The notes beneath the pieces are model-generated. The model was not told where the DNA came from. It did not search any database and was given only the letters and a program-made list of their open reading frames with translations. This document shows, one piece after another, positions 1 through 6,499 of a DNA stretch of 19,438 bases (position 1 is its first letter; every line of letters begins with the position of its first letter). Made by a program: the position numbers and the translations under genes. The stretch spans positions 1-19,438 of the forward strand of contig CAKRNI010000023.1 in NCBI GenBank assembly GCA_934370915.1. Reading direction: 5' to 3'. Origin of the DNA: an uncultured Lachnospiraceae bacterium. GTDB lineage: Bacteria; Bacillota; Clostridia; Lachnospirales; Lachnospiraceae.

Positions 1-287
1 TAATATCCGTCAGGATCTTTGTAATCCACAAAAGCTTTCCAGATGCTCCGGTCAAGATCATAGAGCTGCTCATTTCTGGCGGTGCCGTCCCAGACACGTG
101 CGGGTCCTGTGCATGCTTCCTTTGAAAGCAGTGTGCCGTAGCACAGGTCATCGCCCATATTTTTGAACTGGATGCGAACCGAGGGCTTGGGTCCCATGTC
201 AGCTTTTGCGGTGATCGGAAGTGCTGTGACTGCAAAAATCAGATAGAACAGCAGCATGAAAAGCCTGACATGCATTCTTTTTTTCAT
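1..287 (-). CDS. Secreted protein of unknown function, 3' end missing
   Basis: The reading frame is open from an ATG at 287 down to the left edge (95 codons), so the C-terminus is missing. The start is supported by an AAAGGAGG-like ribosome binding site about eight bases upstream. The N-terminus is a classic signal peptide: KKR charges, a hydrophobic run through residue about 23, and a likely cleavage near ITAKA-DMG (residues 25-30). The mature part begins DMGPKPSVRIQFKN and then reads DDLCYGTLLSKEACTG and WDG. I recall similar DMGPKPS-type exported or membrane proteins in Lachnospiraceae with no known function, but no domain can be named here. It is probably exported by Sec and may be anchored by a missing C-terminal segment. 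It is divergent from the lipid-kinase operon and has its own sigma-A promoter. Confidence in the gene is high; the function is unknown. Confidence 0.82.
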   Translation of the reverse strand, partial: MKKRMHVRLFMLLFYLIFAVTALPITAKADMGPKPSVRIQFKNMGDDLCYGTLLSKEACTGPARVWDGTARNEQLYDLDRSIWKAFVDYKDPDGY

Positions 288-351
288 ACCAGTGACCTCC
301 TTTCGGGGGATTCATGAAAATTATATATCGTTGCCTCGTATATCTGTTTTT

Positions 352-381
352 ATTATAATCGATGCCGATATTGTCTGACAA
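352..381 (-). promoter_or_regulatory. Sigma-A promoter for the secreted-protein gene
   Basis: Read on the minus strand, TTGTCA (376-381) and TATAAT (352-357) are separated by 18 bases. Transcription would start near 345 and give an untranslated leader of about 58 bases before the ATG at 287. The -10 matches consensus perfectly and the -35 matches at five of six positions. Confidence 0.75.
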
Positions 382-469
382 GGAAGAGATGTTTACTATT
401 TTCTTACGTTTCAGCAGGGGATGTCCGCGTTGCTGTCCGTAGTGCACATGCATGAAGTTTAGAAAAAAT

Positions 470-501
470 TTAGCCTTTTTTTAGCGGTTATGTGATATAC
501 T
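470..501 (+). promoter_or_regulatory. Extended -10 promoter for the lipid kinase-ispF-cysS-mrnC-rlmB operon
   Basis: TGATATACT (493-501) is an extended -10 element with hexamer TATACT at 496-501. The -35 region, around TTAGCC at 470-475, is weak, as is common for TGn promoters. The leader to the ATG at 594 is about 85 bases. No other clear promoter was seen before the internal genes, so this one probably serves the whole operon. Confidence 0.55.
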
Positions 502-516
502 ATATTTTATATCGTA

Positions 517-528
517 TGCCATATGGCA
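517..528. repeat. Perfect 12-bp palindrome just downstream of the promoter
   Basis: TGCCATATGGCA reads the same on both strands and begins about 10 bases after the predicted transcription start. The size and position suit a repressor operator, but no regulator is known. Apart from this palindrome and the two divergent promoters, I see nothing else in the 306-base gap at 288-593. Confidence 0.4.
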
Positions 529-593
529 CTGACACGGTCAGAATGTGTATGGCTGCACGGAAAATTCTGAACATATAAGATTCGGAGGACGTT

Positions 594-1517
594 ATGTATC
601 AGTTTATCGTAAATCCCGGTGCCGGTGCTGGAAGAGGATACCGGATCTGGAAACGACTGGAACATCAGCTGGAAATGAACAGTCAGGAATACCGTGTCTT
701 TTTTACGGAACATCAGGGGGATGCGGCGGAGATCGCGAGAGTGCTGACGGCGGACAAGGATGAAGCGAAGGTGATCGTGATCGTCGGCGGCGAAGGTACC
801 TACAATGAGGTCTTAAACGGTGTCTCCTTTAAGGGACTCCTGACCTTCGGCTATGTCCCGGTGGGATTCCGGAATGCGCTCTCGAAGGGATTCCAGTCTT
901 TCTGGAAGGTGGATCGTCAGGCAAGACGGATCCTGCACCCGAAATATTACCGGATGTTGGACTATGGCGTTATCACGTTCGGAAACGAGGAGATCGTGAG
1001 CCGCAGATTTGCCGGACGCTGTGGGATCGGACTCGACGCGGCACTGTGCCACAATCTCTTATGCTGCCCTGTGAGAAACCAGATGACGAGACTTCATCTG
1101 ACAAAAATCCTTAGCTTTGGGATTGGATTAAAGCAGCTTTTTCTCGCAAAGCCGACAAAAGGATATATTTTGCTTGACGGCACGCAGAAAGTGGAGTTTA
1201 ATCATATATATTTCATCACGTTTATGGTACGCCGGGAAGAGAAGAAAAAGAAGAACGGCGAGATTTTAAATGATGACGGAAAAATGACCGTTTACGTTGG
1301 AAACAGTGCGAGAAAGACAAAGATGATCCCGATCTTAAGGGACCTTGTGATGGGGGTCCGGAGAAAAGAACGGGGGATCCGTGTCTTTGAGTGCAGTGAG
1401 GCGGAGATCCACCTTGCGCGCCCGCTGGCGGTCCATGTGGACGGTGAGAGCTGTATGTGCCAGGAGAATCTGGCGGTGCGCTGCATCCCGAAACGGATGC
1501 GTGTGATCGGCTCATAA
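594..1517 (+). CDS. Diacylglycerol kinase family (YegS/BmrU-like) lipid kinase, divergent
   Basis: This is a 307-residue protein, the usual length for bacterial DAGK-catalytic-domain lipid kinases, which phosphorylate diacylglycerol or related lipids at the inner face of the membrane. It starts at an ATG after CGGAGGA. Family marks are NPGAGAGRG at residues 7-15, [12 protein letters not shown] at 62-73 (canonical GGDGT), [11 protein letters not shown] at 89-99 where PxGTxNDFA is expected, GIGLDAA at 144-150, [10 protein letters not shown] at 226-235 and HVDGE at 281-285. The acidic residues of the last two motifs, catalytic in the family, are present. The GGDGT and GTxND nucleotide-site motifs are altered, and the usual CPxA segment is replaced by a basic [10 protein letters not shown] stretch (213-222). 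It is 20 bases upstream of ispF and probably cotranscribed. Family membership is fairly secure; substrate and activity are open. Confidence 0.8.
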   Translation: MYQFIVNPGAGAGRGYRIWKRLEHQLEMNSQEYRVFFTEHQGDAAEIARVLTADKDEAKVIVIVGGEGTYNEVLNGVSFKGLLTFGYVPVGFRNALSKGFQSFWKVDRQARRILHPKYYRMLDYGVITFGNEEIVSRRFAGRCGIGLDAALCHNLLCCPVRNQMTRLHLTKILSFGIGLKQLFLAKPTKGYILLDGTQKVEFNHIYFITFMVRREEKKKKNGEILNDDGKMTVYVGNSARKTKMIPILRDLVMGVRRKERGIRVFECSEAEIHLARPLAVHVDGESCMCQENLAVRCIPKRMRVIGS

Positions 1518-1537
1518 GAGAAACAGGAGGAGATTCT

Positions 1538-2089
1538 ATGAGAATCGGACAGGGATATGATGTGCATCGTCTCGTAGAAGGAAGAAAGCTGATTATCGGA
1601 GGCGTGGATATCCCCTATGAAAAAGGGCTTCTGGGTCACTCTGACGCGGATGTCCTTCTTCATGCTGTGATGGACGCACTTTTGGGGGCTGCCGCCCTCG
1701 GCGATATCGGCCAGCACTTTCCGGATTCGGACGAGAAATATAAAGGGATTTCCAGCATCGCGCTTTTAAAGGAAGTCGGGAAGATCCTGCAGGAAAACGG
1801 ATATATGATCGAAAATATCGATTCCACCGTGATCGCCCAGAGGCCGAAGCTTCTGCCGTACCGCCCGCAGATGGCGGAAAATATCGCGGCAGCGTTAGGA
1901 ATCGAAAAAGAACAGGTAAGCGTGAAAGCGACGACGGAAGAGGGGCTTGGGTTTACCGGTACCGGAGAGGGGATCTCCGCTCAGGCGATCGCCCTTTTAA
2001 GTTCTGTGGCGGATTACGCGCCGGAGGACCGTGTGGGCGTGATTTCCGGCGGATGCGGGGGCTGTCCGGGCTGTAGACAGCAGCAATAA
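1538..2089 (+). CDS. ispF: 2-C-methyl-D-erythritol 2,4-cyclodiphosphate synthase with Cys-rich C-terminal tail
   Basis: IspF converts CDP-methylerythritol 2-phosphate to the 2,4-cyclodiphosphate in the MEP route to isoprenoids; it is a cytosolic trimer with an active-site metal. The ATG at 1538 follows AGGAGG and gives the standard start [10 protein letters not shown]. Metal ligands D8, H10 and H42 (in [10 protein letters not shown]) are present, as are [10 protein letters not shown] (56-65), AQRPKL (100-105) and [11 protein letters not shown] (131-141). The longer in-frame start at 1457 overlaps the upstream gene and lacks support. Family members are usually about 157-160 residues. This one has 183, with an extra tail after residue about 157 ending in [10 protein letters not shown] (170-179), a CxxCxxC pattern. 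The tail is unusual and its role is unknown. The core function is secure. Confidence 0.95.
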   Translation: MRIGQGYDVHRLVEGRKLIIGGVDIPYEKGLLGHSDADVLLHAVMDALLGAAALGDIGQHFPDSDEKYKGISSIALLKEVGKILQENGYMIENIDSTVIAQRPKLLPYRPQMAENIAAALGIEKEQVSVKATTEEGLGFTGTGEGISAQAIALLSSVADYAPEDRVGVISGGCGGCPGCRQQQ

Positions 2090-2200
2090 ATGAATGCGGA
2101 AGTAAGCGCCTGTTTACTCTGATGATGGTGAAAGTGCATTACACAAAGCTGCATGGCAGATAAAAATTCGGACAGAAAGATATATGAAGGAGCTTAAGTT

Positions 2201-3610
2201 ATGAAGATCTACAATACACTCACAAAGAGAAAAGAAGAGTTCGTTCCGGTGGAGCCGGGAAAAGTAAAAATGTACGTGTGCGGACCGACCGTCTACAACT
2301 TTATCCACATCGGAAACGCGAGACCGATGATCGTATTTGATACGGTAAGACGGTATTTTGAATATAAAGGATACGATGTAAATTATGTATCCAACTTCAC
2401 GGATGTCGATGATAAGATCATCAAAAAAGCCATCGAGGAGGGCGTTGATGCAGAGACGATCTCCAAGCGCTACATTGCCGAGTGCAAAAAGGATATGGAG
2501 GGCATGAATATCGAGCCGGCAACAAAGAACCCGCTGGCGACAGAAGAGATCTGTGGCATGCTGAATATGATCAGCACTCTGATCGAAAAAGGTTACGCCT
2601 ATGTGGCTGCTGACGGAACGGTTTACTACAGTGTCCGGAAATTTAAAGATTACGGAAAGCTTTCTCATAAGAATCTTGACGATCTCCAGTCCGGATTCCG
2701 TGAGATCAAGGTAACCGGTGAGGAGGGTAAGCAGGATCCGAACGACTTCGTTCTCTGGAAACCGAAAAAAGAGGGAGAGCCGTACTGGGAGTCCCCATGG
2801 TGCGAGGGCCGTCCGGGCTGGCATATCGAGTGCTCCGTTATGGCAAAGAGATACCTCGGCGACGAGATCGATATTCATGCAGGCGGCGAGGACCTGATCT
2901 TCCCGCATCATGAGAACGAGATCGCCCAGAGTGAGGCTGCAAACGGAAAGCCCTTCGCGAAATACTGGATGCACAATGCGTTCTTAAATATTGACAATAA
3001 GAAGATGTCAAAATCTCTCGGAAACTTCTTTACCGTCCGTGAGATCAGCGAGAAATACGATCTTCAGGTGCTTCGTTTCTTTATGCTGAGCGCGCATTAC
3101 AGAAGTCCGTTAAACTTCAGTGCGGACTTAATGGAAGCTTCCAAGAACGGTCTTGAGAGAATCCTCACCGGTATGGAAAAACTCCGTGAGGCGGAGGCAA
3201 AGGCAGCCGACGGCACAATGACAGAGGAGGAACTGGAAAACAAGAAGAAGGCAATGGAGCTTGTCGCAAAATATGAGGCGGCGATGGATGATGATTTCAA
3301 CACCGCGGACGCGATCTCCGCAATCTTTGAGCTCATCAAGCTCTCCAACTCCACAGTCTCCGGGACAAGCACAAAAGAATATGTTTGCTGGATGAAGAAT
3401 GAGATCCAGAGACTCTGCGATGTAATGGGAATCCTTACAGAAAAGAAGGCGGAAGTCCTTGACTCTGAGGTGGAGGACCTGATCGCCCAGAGACAGGCAG
3501 CGAGAAAGGCAAAGAACTTTGCCCTTGCCGATGAGATCAGAGGAAAACTTCTCGACATGGGAATCGTCCTCGAGGACACAAGAGAGGGCGTAAAATGGAA
3601 GAGAGCTTAA
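2201..3610 (+). CDS. cysS: Cysteinyl-tRNA synthetase
   Basis: This class I aminoacyl-tRNA synthetase charges tRNA-Cys in the cytosol. The 469-residue length is typical. The ATG at 2201 follows AAGGAG. Visible features are the ATP-binding HIGN (36-39, the common variant of HIGH), KMSKS (268-272), and the zinc ligands that recognise cysteine: C27, C211, H236 and E240, spaced as in characterised enzymes. GRPGWHIECS (203-212) and FPHHENEIAQSEA (234-246) are hallmark CysRS sequences. The C-terminal helical anticodon-binding part includes ARKAKNFALADEIR. The 111-base gap from ispF carries no T-box specifier or antiterminator, so regulation by uncharged tRNA is not supported. Its 3' end overlaps mrnC, as in the conserved cysS-mrnC-rlmB arrangement of Firmicutes. 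Confidence 0.97.
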   Translation: MKIYNTLTKRKEEFVPVEPGKVKMYVCGPTVYNFIHIGNARPMIVFDTVRRYFEYKGYDVNYVSNFTDVDDKIIKKAIEEGVDAETISKRYIAECKKDMEGMNIEPATKNPLATEEICGMLNMISTLIEKGYAYVAADGTVYYSVRKFKDYGKLSHKNLDDLQSGFREIKVTGEEGKQDPNDFVLWKPKKEGEPYWESPWCEGRPGWHIECSVMAKRYLGDEIDIHAGGEDLIFPHHENEIAQSEAANGKPFAKYWMHNAFLNIDNKKMSKSLGNFFTVREISEKYDLQVLRFFMLSAHYRSPLNFSADLMEASKNGLERILTGMEKLREAEAKAADGTMTEEELENKKKAMELVAKYEAAMDDDFNTADAISAIFELIKLSNSTVSGTSTKEYVCWMKNEIQRLCDVMGILTEKKAEVLDSEVEDLIAQRQAARKAKNFALADEIRGKLLDMGIVLEDTREGVKWKRA

Positions 3611-4071
3611 TGCTTTTAAAGGAAAAATTCCACTTAAAGGATACGGATGCAGGCCAGTATTCTCCGCTTGTGCTCGCCTATCTCGGTGACGCGGCTTACG
3701 AGATCCTGATCCGTACCATCGTGGTCAGTGAGGGAAATATGCAGGTGAATAAGCTTCACAAGAAGTCTTCAGCTCTTGTGAAGGCTGCAGCCCAGGCGGA
3801 ATTCCTGATGGCCATCGAGGATGACCTGACCGAGGAGGAGCATGCGGTCTACAAACGAGGAAGAAACGCAAAGTCTTTCTCTATGGCCAAGAATGCCACG
3901 ATGAAGGATTACCGGATGGCGACAGGCTTTGAGGCTTTGATGGGATATCTTTACCTGTCCGGAAGAACAGAGCGCATGGTGGACCTTGTGGCTCTGGCGA
4001 TGACAAAGACCGGAAAAACTGACTCCGGCGATACGGAAAAACAAAAAGAGGAGAACTCCGATGAGATATGA
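3595..4071 (+). CDS. mrnC: Mini-ribonuclease III, 23S rRNA maturation
   Basis: Mini-III is a dimeric RNase III-type nuclease that lacks the double-strand RNA-binding domain and trims 23S rRNA precursor ends. The 158-residue protein has YSPLVLAYLGDAAYEILIR (22-40) with catalytic-site D32, LHKKSS (54-59), YKRGRNAKS (86-94) and GFEALMGYLYL (111-121) with E113, all matching Bacillus MrnC. The ATG at 3595 lies inside cysS. A second in-frame ATG at 3610 forms a TAATG stop-start overlap with cysS and has GGAAGAGAG upstream, so a 153-residue form beginning MLLKEK is equally possible; both imply translational coupling. The C-terminal 20 residues are charged and probably disordered. It overlaps rlmB by 11 bases. 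Confidence 0.93.
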   Translation: MEESLMLLKEKFHLKDTDAGQYSPLVLAYLGDAAYEILIRTIVVSEGNMQVNKLHKKSSALVKAAAQAEFLMAIEDDLTEEEHAVYKRGRNAKSFSMAKNATMKDYRMATGFEALMGYLYLSGRTERMVDLVALAMTKTGKTDSGDTEKQKEENSDEI

Positions 4072-4807
4072 AGAACTGACGATTGAAGGGCGCAACGCTG
4101 TTTTGGAGGCGTTCCGCTCCGGAAAGACCATCGACCGGCTGTTTGTCCTTGACGGATGTCAGGACGGACCGGTGCGCACGATCGTGAGAGAGGCGAAAAA
4201 GCATGACACGATCGTAAACTTTGTTCCGAAGGAACGTCTCGATTCCATGTCCGAGACGGGACACCATCAGGGCGTGATGGCGTATGCCGCTGCTTATGAG
4301 TACGCTGAGGTGGAAGATATTTTAAAGATCGCGGAAGAGAAGGGTGAGGCGCCGTTTTTATTCCTGCTTGACGGAATTGAAGATCCGCATAACCTTGGAG
4401 CGATCATCCGTACCGCAAACCTTGCGGGCGCTCATGGCGTGATCATTCCGAAACGCCGCGCGGTGGGACTTACCGCGACGGTTGCGAGAACTTCCGCGGG
4501 TGCGTTGAACTATACGCCGGTCGCGAAGGTCACCAATATGGCGGCAACCATCGAGGATTTAAAGAAACGCGGGATCTGGTTCGTCTGCGCCGATATGGGC
4601 GGAGAGAGTATGTACCGCTTAAACCTCACCGGACCGATCGGTCTCGTGATCGGAAATGAGGGGGAGGGCGTGAGCCGTCTCGTAAAGGAAAAATGTGATA
4701 TGATCGCGTCGATCCCGATGAAAGGCGATATCGATTCCCTGAATGCGTCTGTTGCAACAGGTGTTCTCGCGTATGAGATCGTGAGACAGAGACTGGCGAA
4801 GGCATAG
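4061..4807 (+). CDS. rlmB: 23S rRNA 2'-O-ribose methyltransferase RlmB (SpoU/TrmH family)
   Basis: This SPOUT-class enzyme uses S-adenosylmethionine to 2'-O-methylate a conserved guanosine (G2251, E. coli numbering) in the peptidyl-transferase region of 23S rRNA. Its 248 residues fit the family. The N-terminal substrate-binding domain runs from IEGRNAVLEAF (8-18) through GHHQGVMA (67-74). The knotted SPOUT domain has motif 1 DPHNLGAIIRTAN (108-120), motif 2 GLVIGNEGEGVS (194-205) and motif 3 IPMKGDIDSLNASVA (218-232). The ATG at 4061 has GAGGAG eight bases upstream and lies inside the end of mrnC, so the genes are translationally coupled. It is the last gene of the operon, followed by a terminator 22 bases after the stop. 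A related tRNA or rRNA SpoU specificity cannot be excluded from sequence, but synteny favours RlmB. Confidence 0.92.
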   Translation: MRYEELTIEGRNAVLEAFRSGKTIDRLFVLDGCQDGPVRTIVREAKKHDTIVNFVPKERLDSMSETGHHQGVMAYAAAYEYAEVEDILKIAEEKGEAPFLFLLDGIEDPHNLGAIIRTANLAGAHGVIIPKRRAVGLTATVARTSAGALNYTPVAKVTNMAATIEDLKKRGIWFVCADMGGESMYRLNLTGPIGLVIGNEGEGVSRLVKEKCDMIASIPMKGDIDSLNASVATGVLAYEIVRQRLAKA

Positions 4808-4828
4808 AATTTAATAATTTGGATTATG

Positions 4829-4867
4829 AAAAAAGACCTGTGGAGAGAGCTCCGCGGGTCTTTTTTT
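4829..4867 (+). terminator. Rho-independent terminator of the cysS-mrnC-rlmB operon
   Basis: A stem formed by GACCTGTGGAG and CTCCGCGGGTC, with two G-U pairs, closes an AGAG loop. It is flanked by an A run and followed by seven T. The A run lets the stem extend into the T tract. Confidence 0.9.
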
Positions 4868-4986
4868 ATGCGAGGAGGATTCCTGCAAAATAAACATTTG
4901 CTCTGGTTAGGCCGGGCGTCCTGAGTGAGTGCGCATCATTGCCGCCTTCGTGCCTTTTTGCGTAACAGGGAATTTCCTACAGCACG

Positions 4987-5018
4987 AAAAAAGGCTTCCC
5001 GGATATCCCGGAAAGCCT
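4987..5018 (-). terminator. Rho-independent terminator of the tRNA-Thr gene
   Basis: On the minus strand, AGGCTTTCCGG pairs with CCGGGAAGCCT (one G-U pair) and is followed by a run of T. It begins about 10 bases past the tRNA 3' end. Confidence 0.87.
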
Positions 5019-5027
5019 CATGGTTTA

Positions 5028-5100
5028 AGCTGCCTAGCAGATTTGAACTGCCGACCTCCGCCTTACCAAGGCGACGCTCTACCAGCTGAGCCAAGGCAGC
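5028..5100 (-). tRNA. tRNA-Thr (anticodon GGT)
   Basis: The minus strand folds as a 73-base tRNA. The acceptor stem is GCTGCCT/AGGCAGC with discriminator T, and the D arm is GCTC/GAGC with AGCTGGTA in the loop. The anticodon stem is TCGCC/GGCGG with one wobble pair and loop TTGGTAA, giving anticodon GGT at 5065-5067. The extra loop is AGGTC and the T arm is GGCAG-TTCAAAT-CTGCT. No CCA is encoded (TTA follows), so it must be added after transcription. The gene stands alone with its own promoter and terminator, opposite in direction to both neighbours. Confidence 0.97.
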
Positions 5101-5133
5101 GAACACAATTGCTGTGTTTTTCGAACCTTCAAT

Positions 5134-5162
5134 ATAGTATCATGGATCAACAGGTTTGTCAA
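5134..5162 (-). promoter_or_regulatory. Promoter of tRNA-Thr
   Basis: On the minus strand, a perfect TTGACA (5157-5162) and TACTAT (5134-5139) are 17 bases apart, with a TGa extension before the -10. A small inverted repeat, AACACA/TGTGTT with a five-base loop (5102-5118), lies between the start site and the mature tRNA and could assist 5' processing. Confidence 0.85.
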
Positions 5163-5305
5163 CGATAAAAATAAAAAAATTTGAATAAATTTTTCATACA
5201 AAAAGATCAATTCCCCGGAAAGCCCATGGAGGTTCAAAAACAGGCAGGGAACACTTTCCGGTCTGTGTTCATATTTTGTAGTAAAAAAGATACTGAGGTG
5301 TTTAT

Positions 5306-6298
5306 ATGCCAGAGAATCCAACATCAATGCCGGAACCGTCGGGAGAGAGTACGGCGGAGGTTGCAGCAGGGAAGAACGACGCAAATGTACCGGAGACACC
5401 GGCCGAGCCATTAGGAGGAGTTTTTGTTTATCCGGGAGACGATGATCTTGCGGGGATCCCTGTGCCGCCTATCGCTTCACCGGGCGGAAGACCTGTTTAT
5501 CCGGGGGATGACGATCTCGCTGGAATCCCGACGACACCGGTCGCGCCGTCTGGCGGACGCCCTGTCTATCCCGACAATACTATCGGGTACCCGGGCTTTC
5601 CGACAATTTCTTTTCCGGTCACATACCCGACGGTCTCAGGAGGGAATTACTACAGCAGAGTCCGGTTTTTAAATGCCAGCACATCAGGCCGCACTCTGGA
5701 TGTCTATATCGATGGCCGGAATATCTTTTCCGGCTCCGAATTTGCCACGATCTCTTCCTATATCCGCGTGACGGACGGATTCCATACCGTCACTGTGCGC
5801 AGGACCAACGGTCAGATCTATTATCAGCAGACGATTGCCTTTGTGTCCGGTGAGAAACTCACGATGGTGATCTTGGATACGGTATCCGGAGTGTCCCTGA
5901 CCCGTGTCTCTGACATGGGCTGCACGAATGTTCCGGCAGGTTACGGCTGTCTCCGTGTCGCGAACATGTCCTACGCGGGATCCAGCTACGATGTGCGGAC
6001 CTTCAACAACCAGACGGCATTTGCTGGGATCGGATACAAGGAAGTGACGAGCTATAAACAGACATCCAGCGGAACCTATACCTTCTTTGTGACAGGTTCC
6101 CAGTATTCAGTTTCAGCCTTAGGCGAGCTTCCGGTCCTTGTCCTTTCCTCCATCGTCGGCGTTTCCTGTCCGACCTGCACTGTGTCGAATCCGCTTCTCA
6201 CCTTCAACGTCAACGTCCGTGCAGGAAGAGCCTACACCTGCTATATTATCGGAAATCCGTGGTCCGGTCTCTTCCGGGTGTATGTCCTTGAGGACTGA
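5306..6298 (+). CDS. DUF4397 domain-containing protein with N-terminal tandem repeats
   Basis: The protein has 330 residues, starting at an ATG six bases after GAGGTG. There is no signal peptide or membrane segment: the N-terminus (about residues 1-36) is polar and rich in Pro, Glu and Ala. Residues 37-99 are three copies of a 23-residue proline/glycine/aspartate repeat, the first two sharing VYPGDDDLAGIP. Two beta-rich DUF4397-like units follow, the first from SRVRFLNAS through DVYIDGRNIFSG (117-143), the second from LRVANMSYAGSSYDV (216-230), ending with VRAGRAYTCYIIG (304-316). DUF4397 proteins are generally envelope- or surface-associated with unknown function. Lack of a Sec signal suggests either a spore-coat or exosporium role or non-classical export; that is inference. 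No clear promoter is visible in the 137-base upstream gap at 5163-5305, and no terminator follows the stop, so transcripts may run into the MATE operon. Confidence 0.85.
   Translation: MPENPTSMPEPSGESTAEVAAGKNDANVPETPAEPLGGVFVYPGDDDLAGIPVPPIASPGGRPVYPGDDDLAGIPTTPVAPSGGRPVYPDNTIGYPGFPTISFPVTYPTVSGGNYYSRVRFLNASTSGRTLDVYIDGRNIFSGSEFATISSYIRVTDGFHTVTVRRTNGQIYYQQTIAFVSGEKLTMVILDTVSGVSLTRVSDMGCTNVPAGYGCLRVANMSYAGSSYDVRTFNNQTAFAGIGYKEVTSYKQTSSGTYTFFVTGSQYSVSALGELPVLVLSSIVGVSCPTCTVSNPLLTFNVNVRAGRAYTCYIIGNPWSGLFRVYVLED
5414..5602 (+). repeat. Three tandem 69-bp coding repeats (23 residues each)
   Basis: Units begin at 5414, 5483 and 5552, each opening with Gly-Gly and then VYP. Units 1 and 2 keep VYPGDDDLAGIP intact while differing at many third codon positions; unit 3 has diverged to VYPDNTIGYPGFP. 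Synonymous divergence with a constant protein suggests selection on the peptide rather than a recent duplication. Confidence 0.85.
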
Positions 6299-6315
6299 AG
6301 CGTGTTGCGGCAGGA

Positions 6316-6344
6316 TTGCATTATTTGTAAAAATCGTCTATAAT
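6316..6344 (+). promoter_or_regulatory. Strong sigma-A promoter of the MATE-ABC exporter operon
   Basis: TTGCAT (6316-6321) and a perfect TATAAT (6339-6344) are 17 bases apart. Transcription would start near 6351, leaving an unusually long leader of about 150 bases before the MATE start codon. Confidence 0.8.
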
Positions 6345-6350
6345 CTGCGT

Positions 6351-6499
6351 AATAGATAAAAGGAATGTGCCTTACACATTCCGGCACCGGGAGCAGCCGT
6401 GGATAGAATGAGCAGCCGGACAGGGGCGGGAAATGTCAGTCTGCTTTTCTTTCCGGATGCTGCCGGAAAGAAAATACAGATACGGGAAAAAGGAGTATT
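6351..6499 (+). promoter_or_regulatory. Structured 5' leader of the exporter operon
   Basis: The leader contains a perfect 8-bp hairpin, GGAATGTG/CACATTCC (6362-6382). It also has a direct repeat GAGCAGCCG (6391-6399 and 6410-6418) and a perfect 12-bp hairpin, TTTTCTTTCCGG/CCGGAAAGAAAA (6445-6474), ending about 15 bases before the AAGGAG ribosome site (6489-6494). Neither hairpin has a following T run, so neither is a simple terminator. I could not match the leader to a known riboswitch. It could control translation or protect the RNA. Confidence 0.55.

Noticed and set aside
1457..1537. Upstream in-frame start for ispF
   Set aside because: It would overlap the lipid kinase and add 27 residues not found in IspF. 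The ATG at 1538 has AGGAGG and the conserved [10 protein letters not shown] start.
2090..2200. Possible T-box leader upstream of cysS
   Set aside because: The gap is only 111 bases, and neither the AGGGTGGNACCGCG antiterminator motif nor a terminator hairpin is present. Only a weak AGTAA/TTACT stem is visible.
2114..2974. Long minus-strand open frame (286 codons) antisense to cysS
   Set aside because: It overlaps the highly conserved cysS coding region, has no convincing ribosome site, and its product resembles no family I recognise. It is explained by codon bias of the real gene.
4929..5168. Small plus-strand open frame across the tRNA region
   Set aside because: It runs antisense through the tRNA-Thr gene and its terminator, with no ribosome site. 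It is not a gene.
5163..5305. Sporulation sigma (E or K) promoter for the DUF4397 gene
   Set aside because: CATACA and CATATTTT resemble -10 elements, but no -35 element lies at the right distance, so the call cannot be supported from sequence.
6362..6382. Hairpin as a terminator for the DUF4397 gene
   Set aside because: It lies after a strong promoter and is followed by GGCACC rather than a T run on the plus strand. On the minus strand TTTTATCT follows, but no minus-strand gene is upstream of it.
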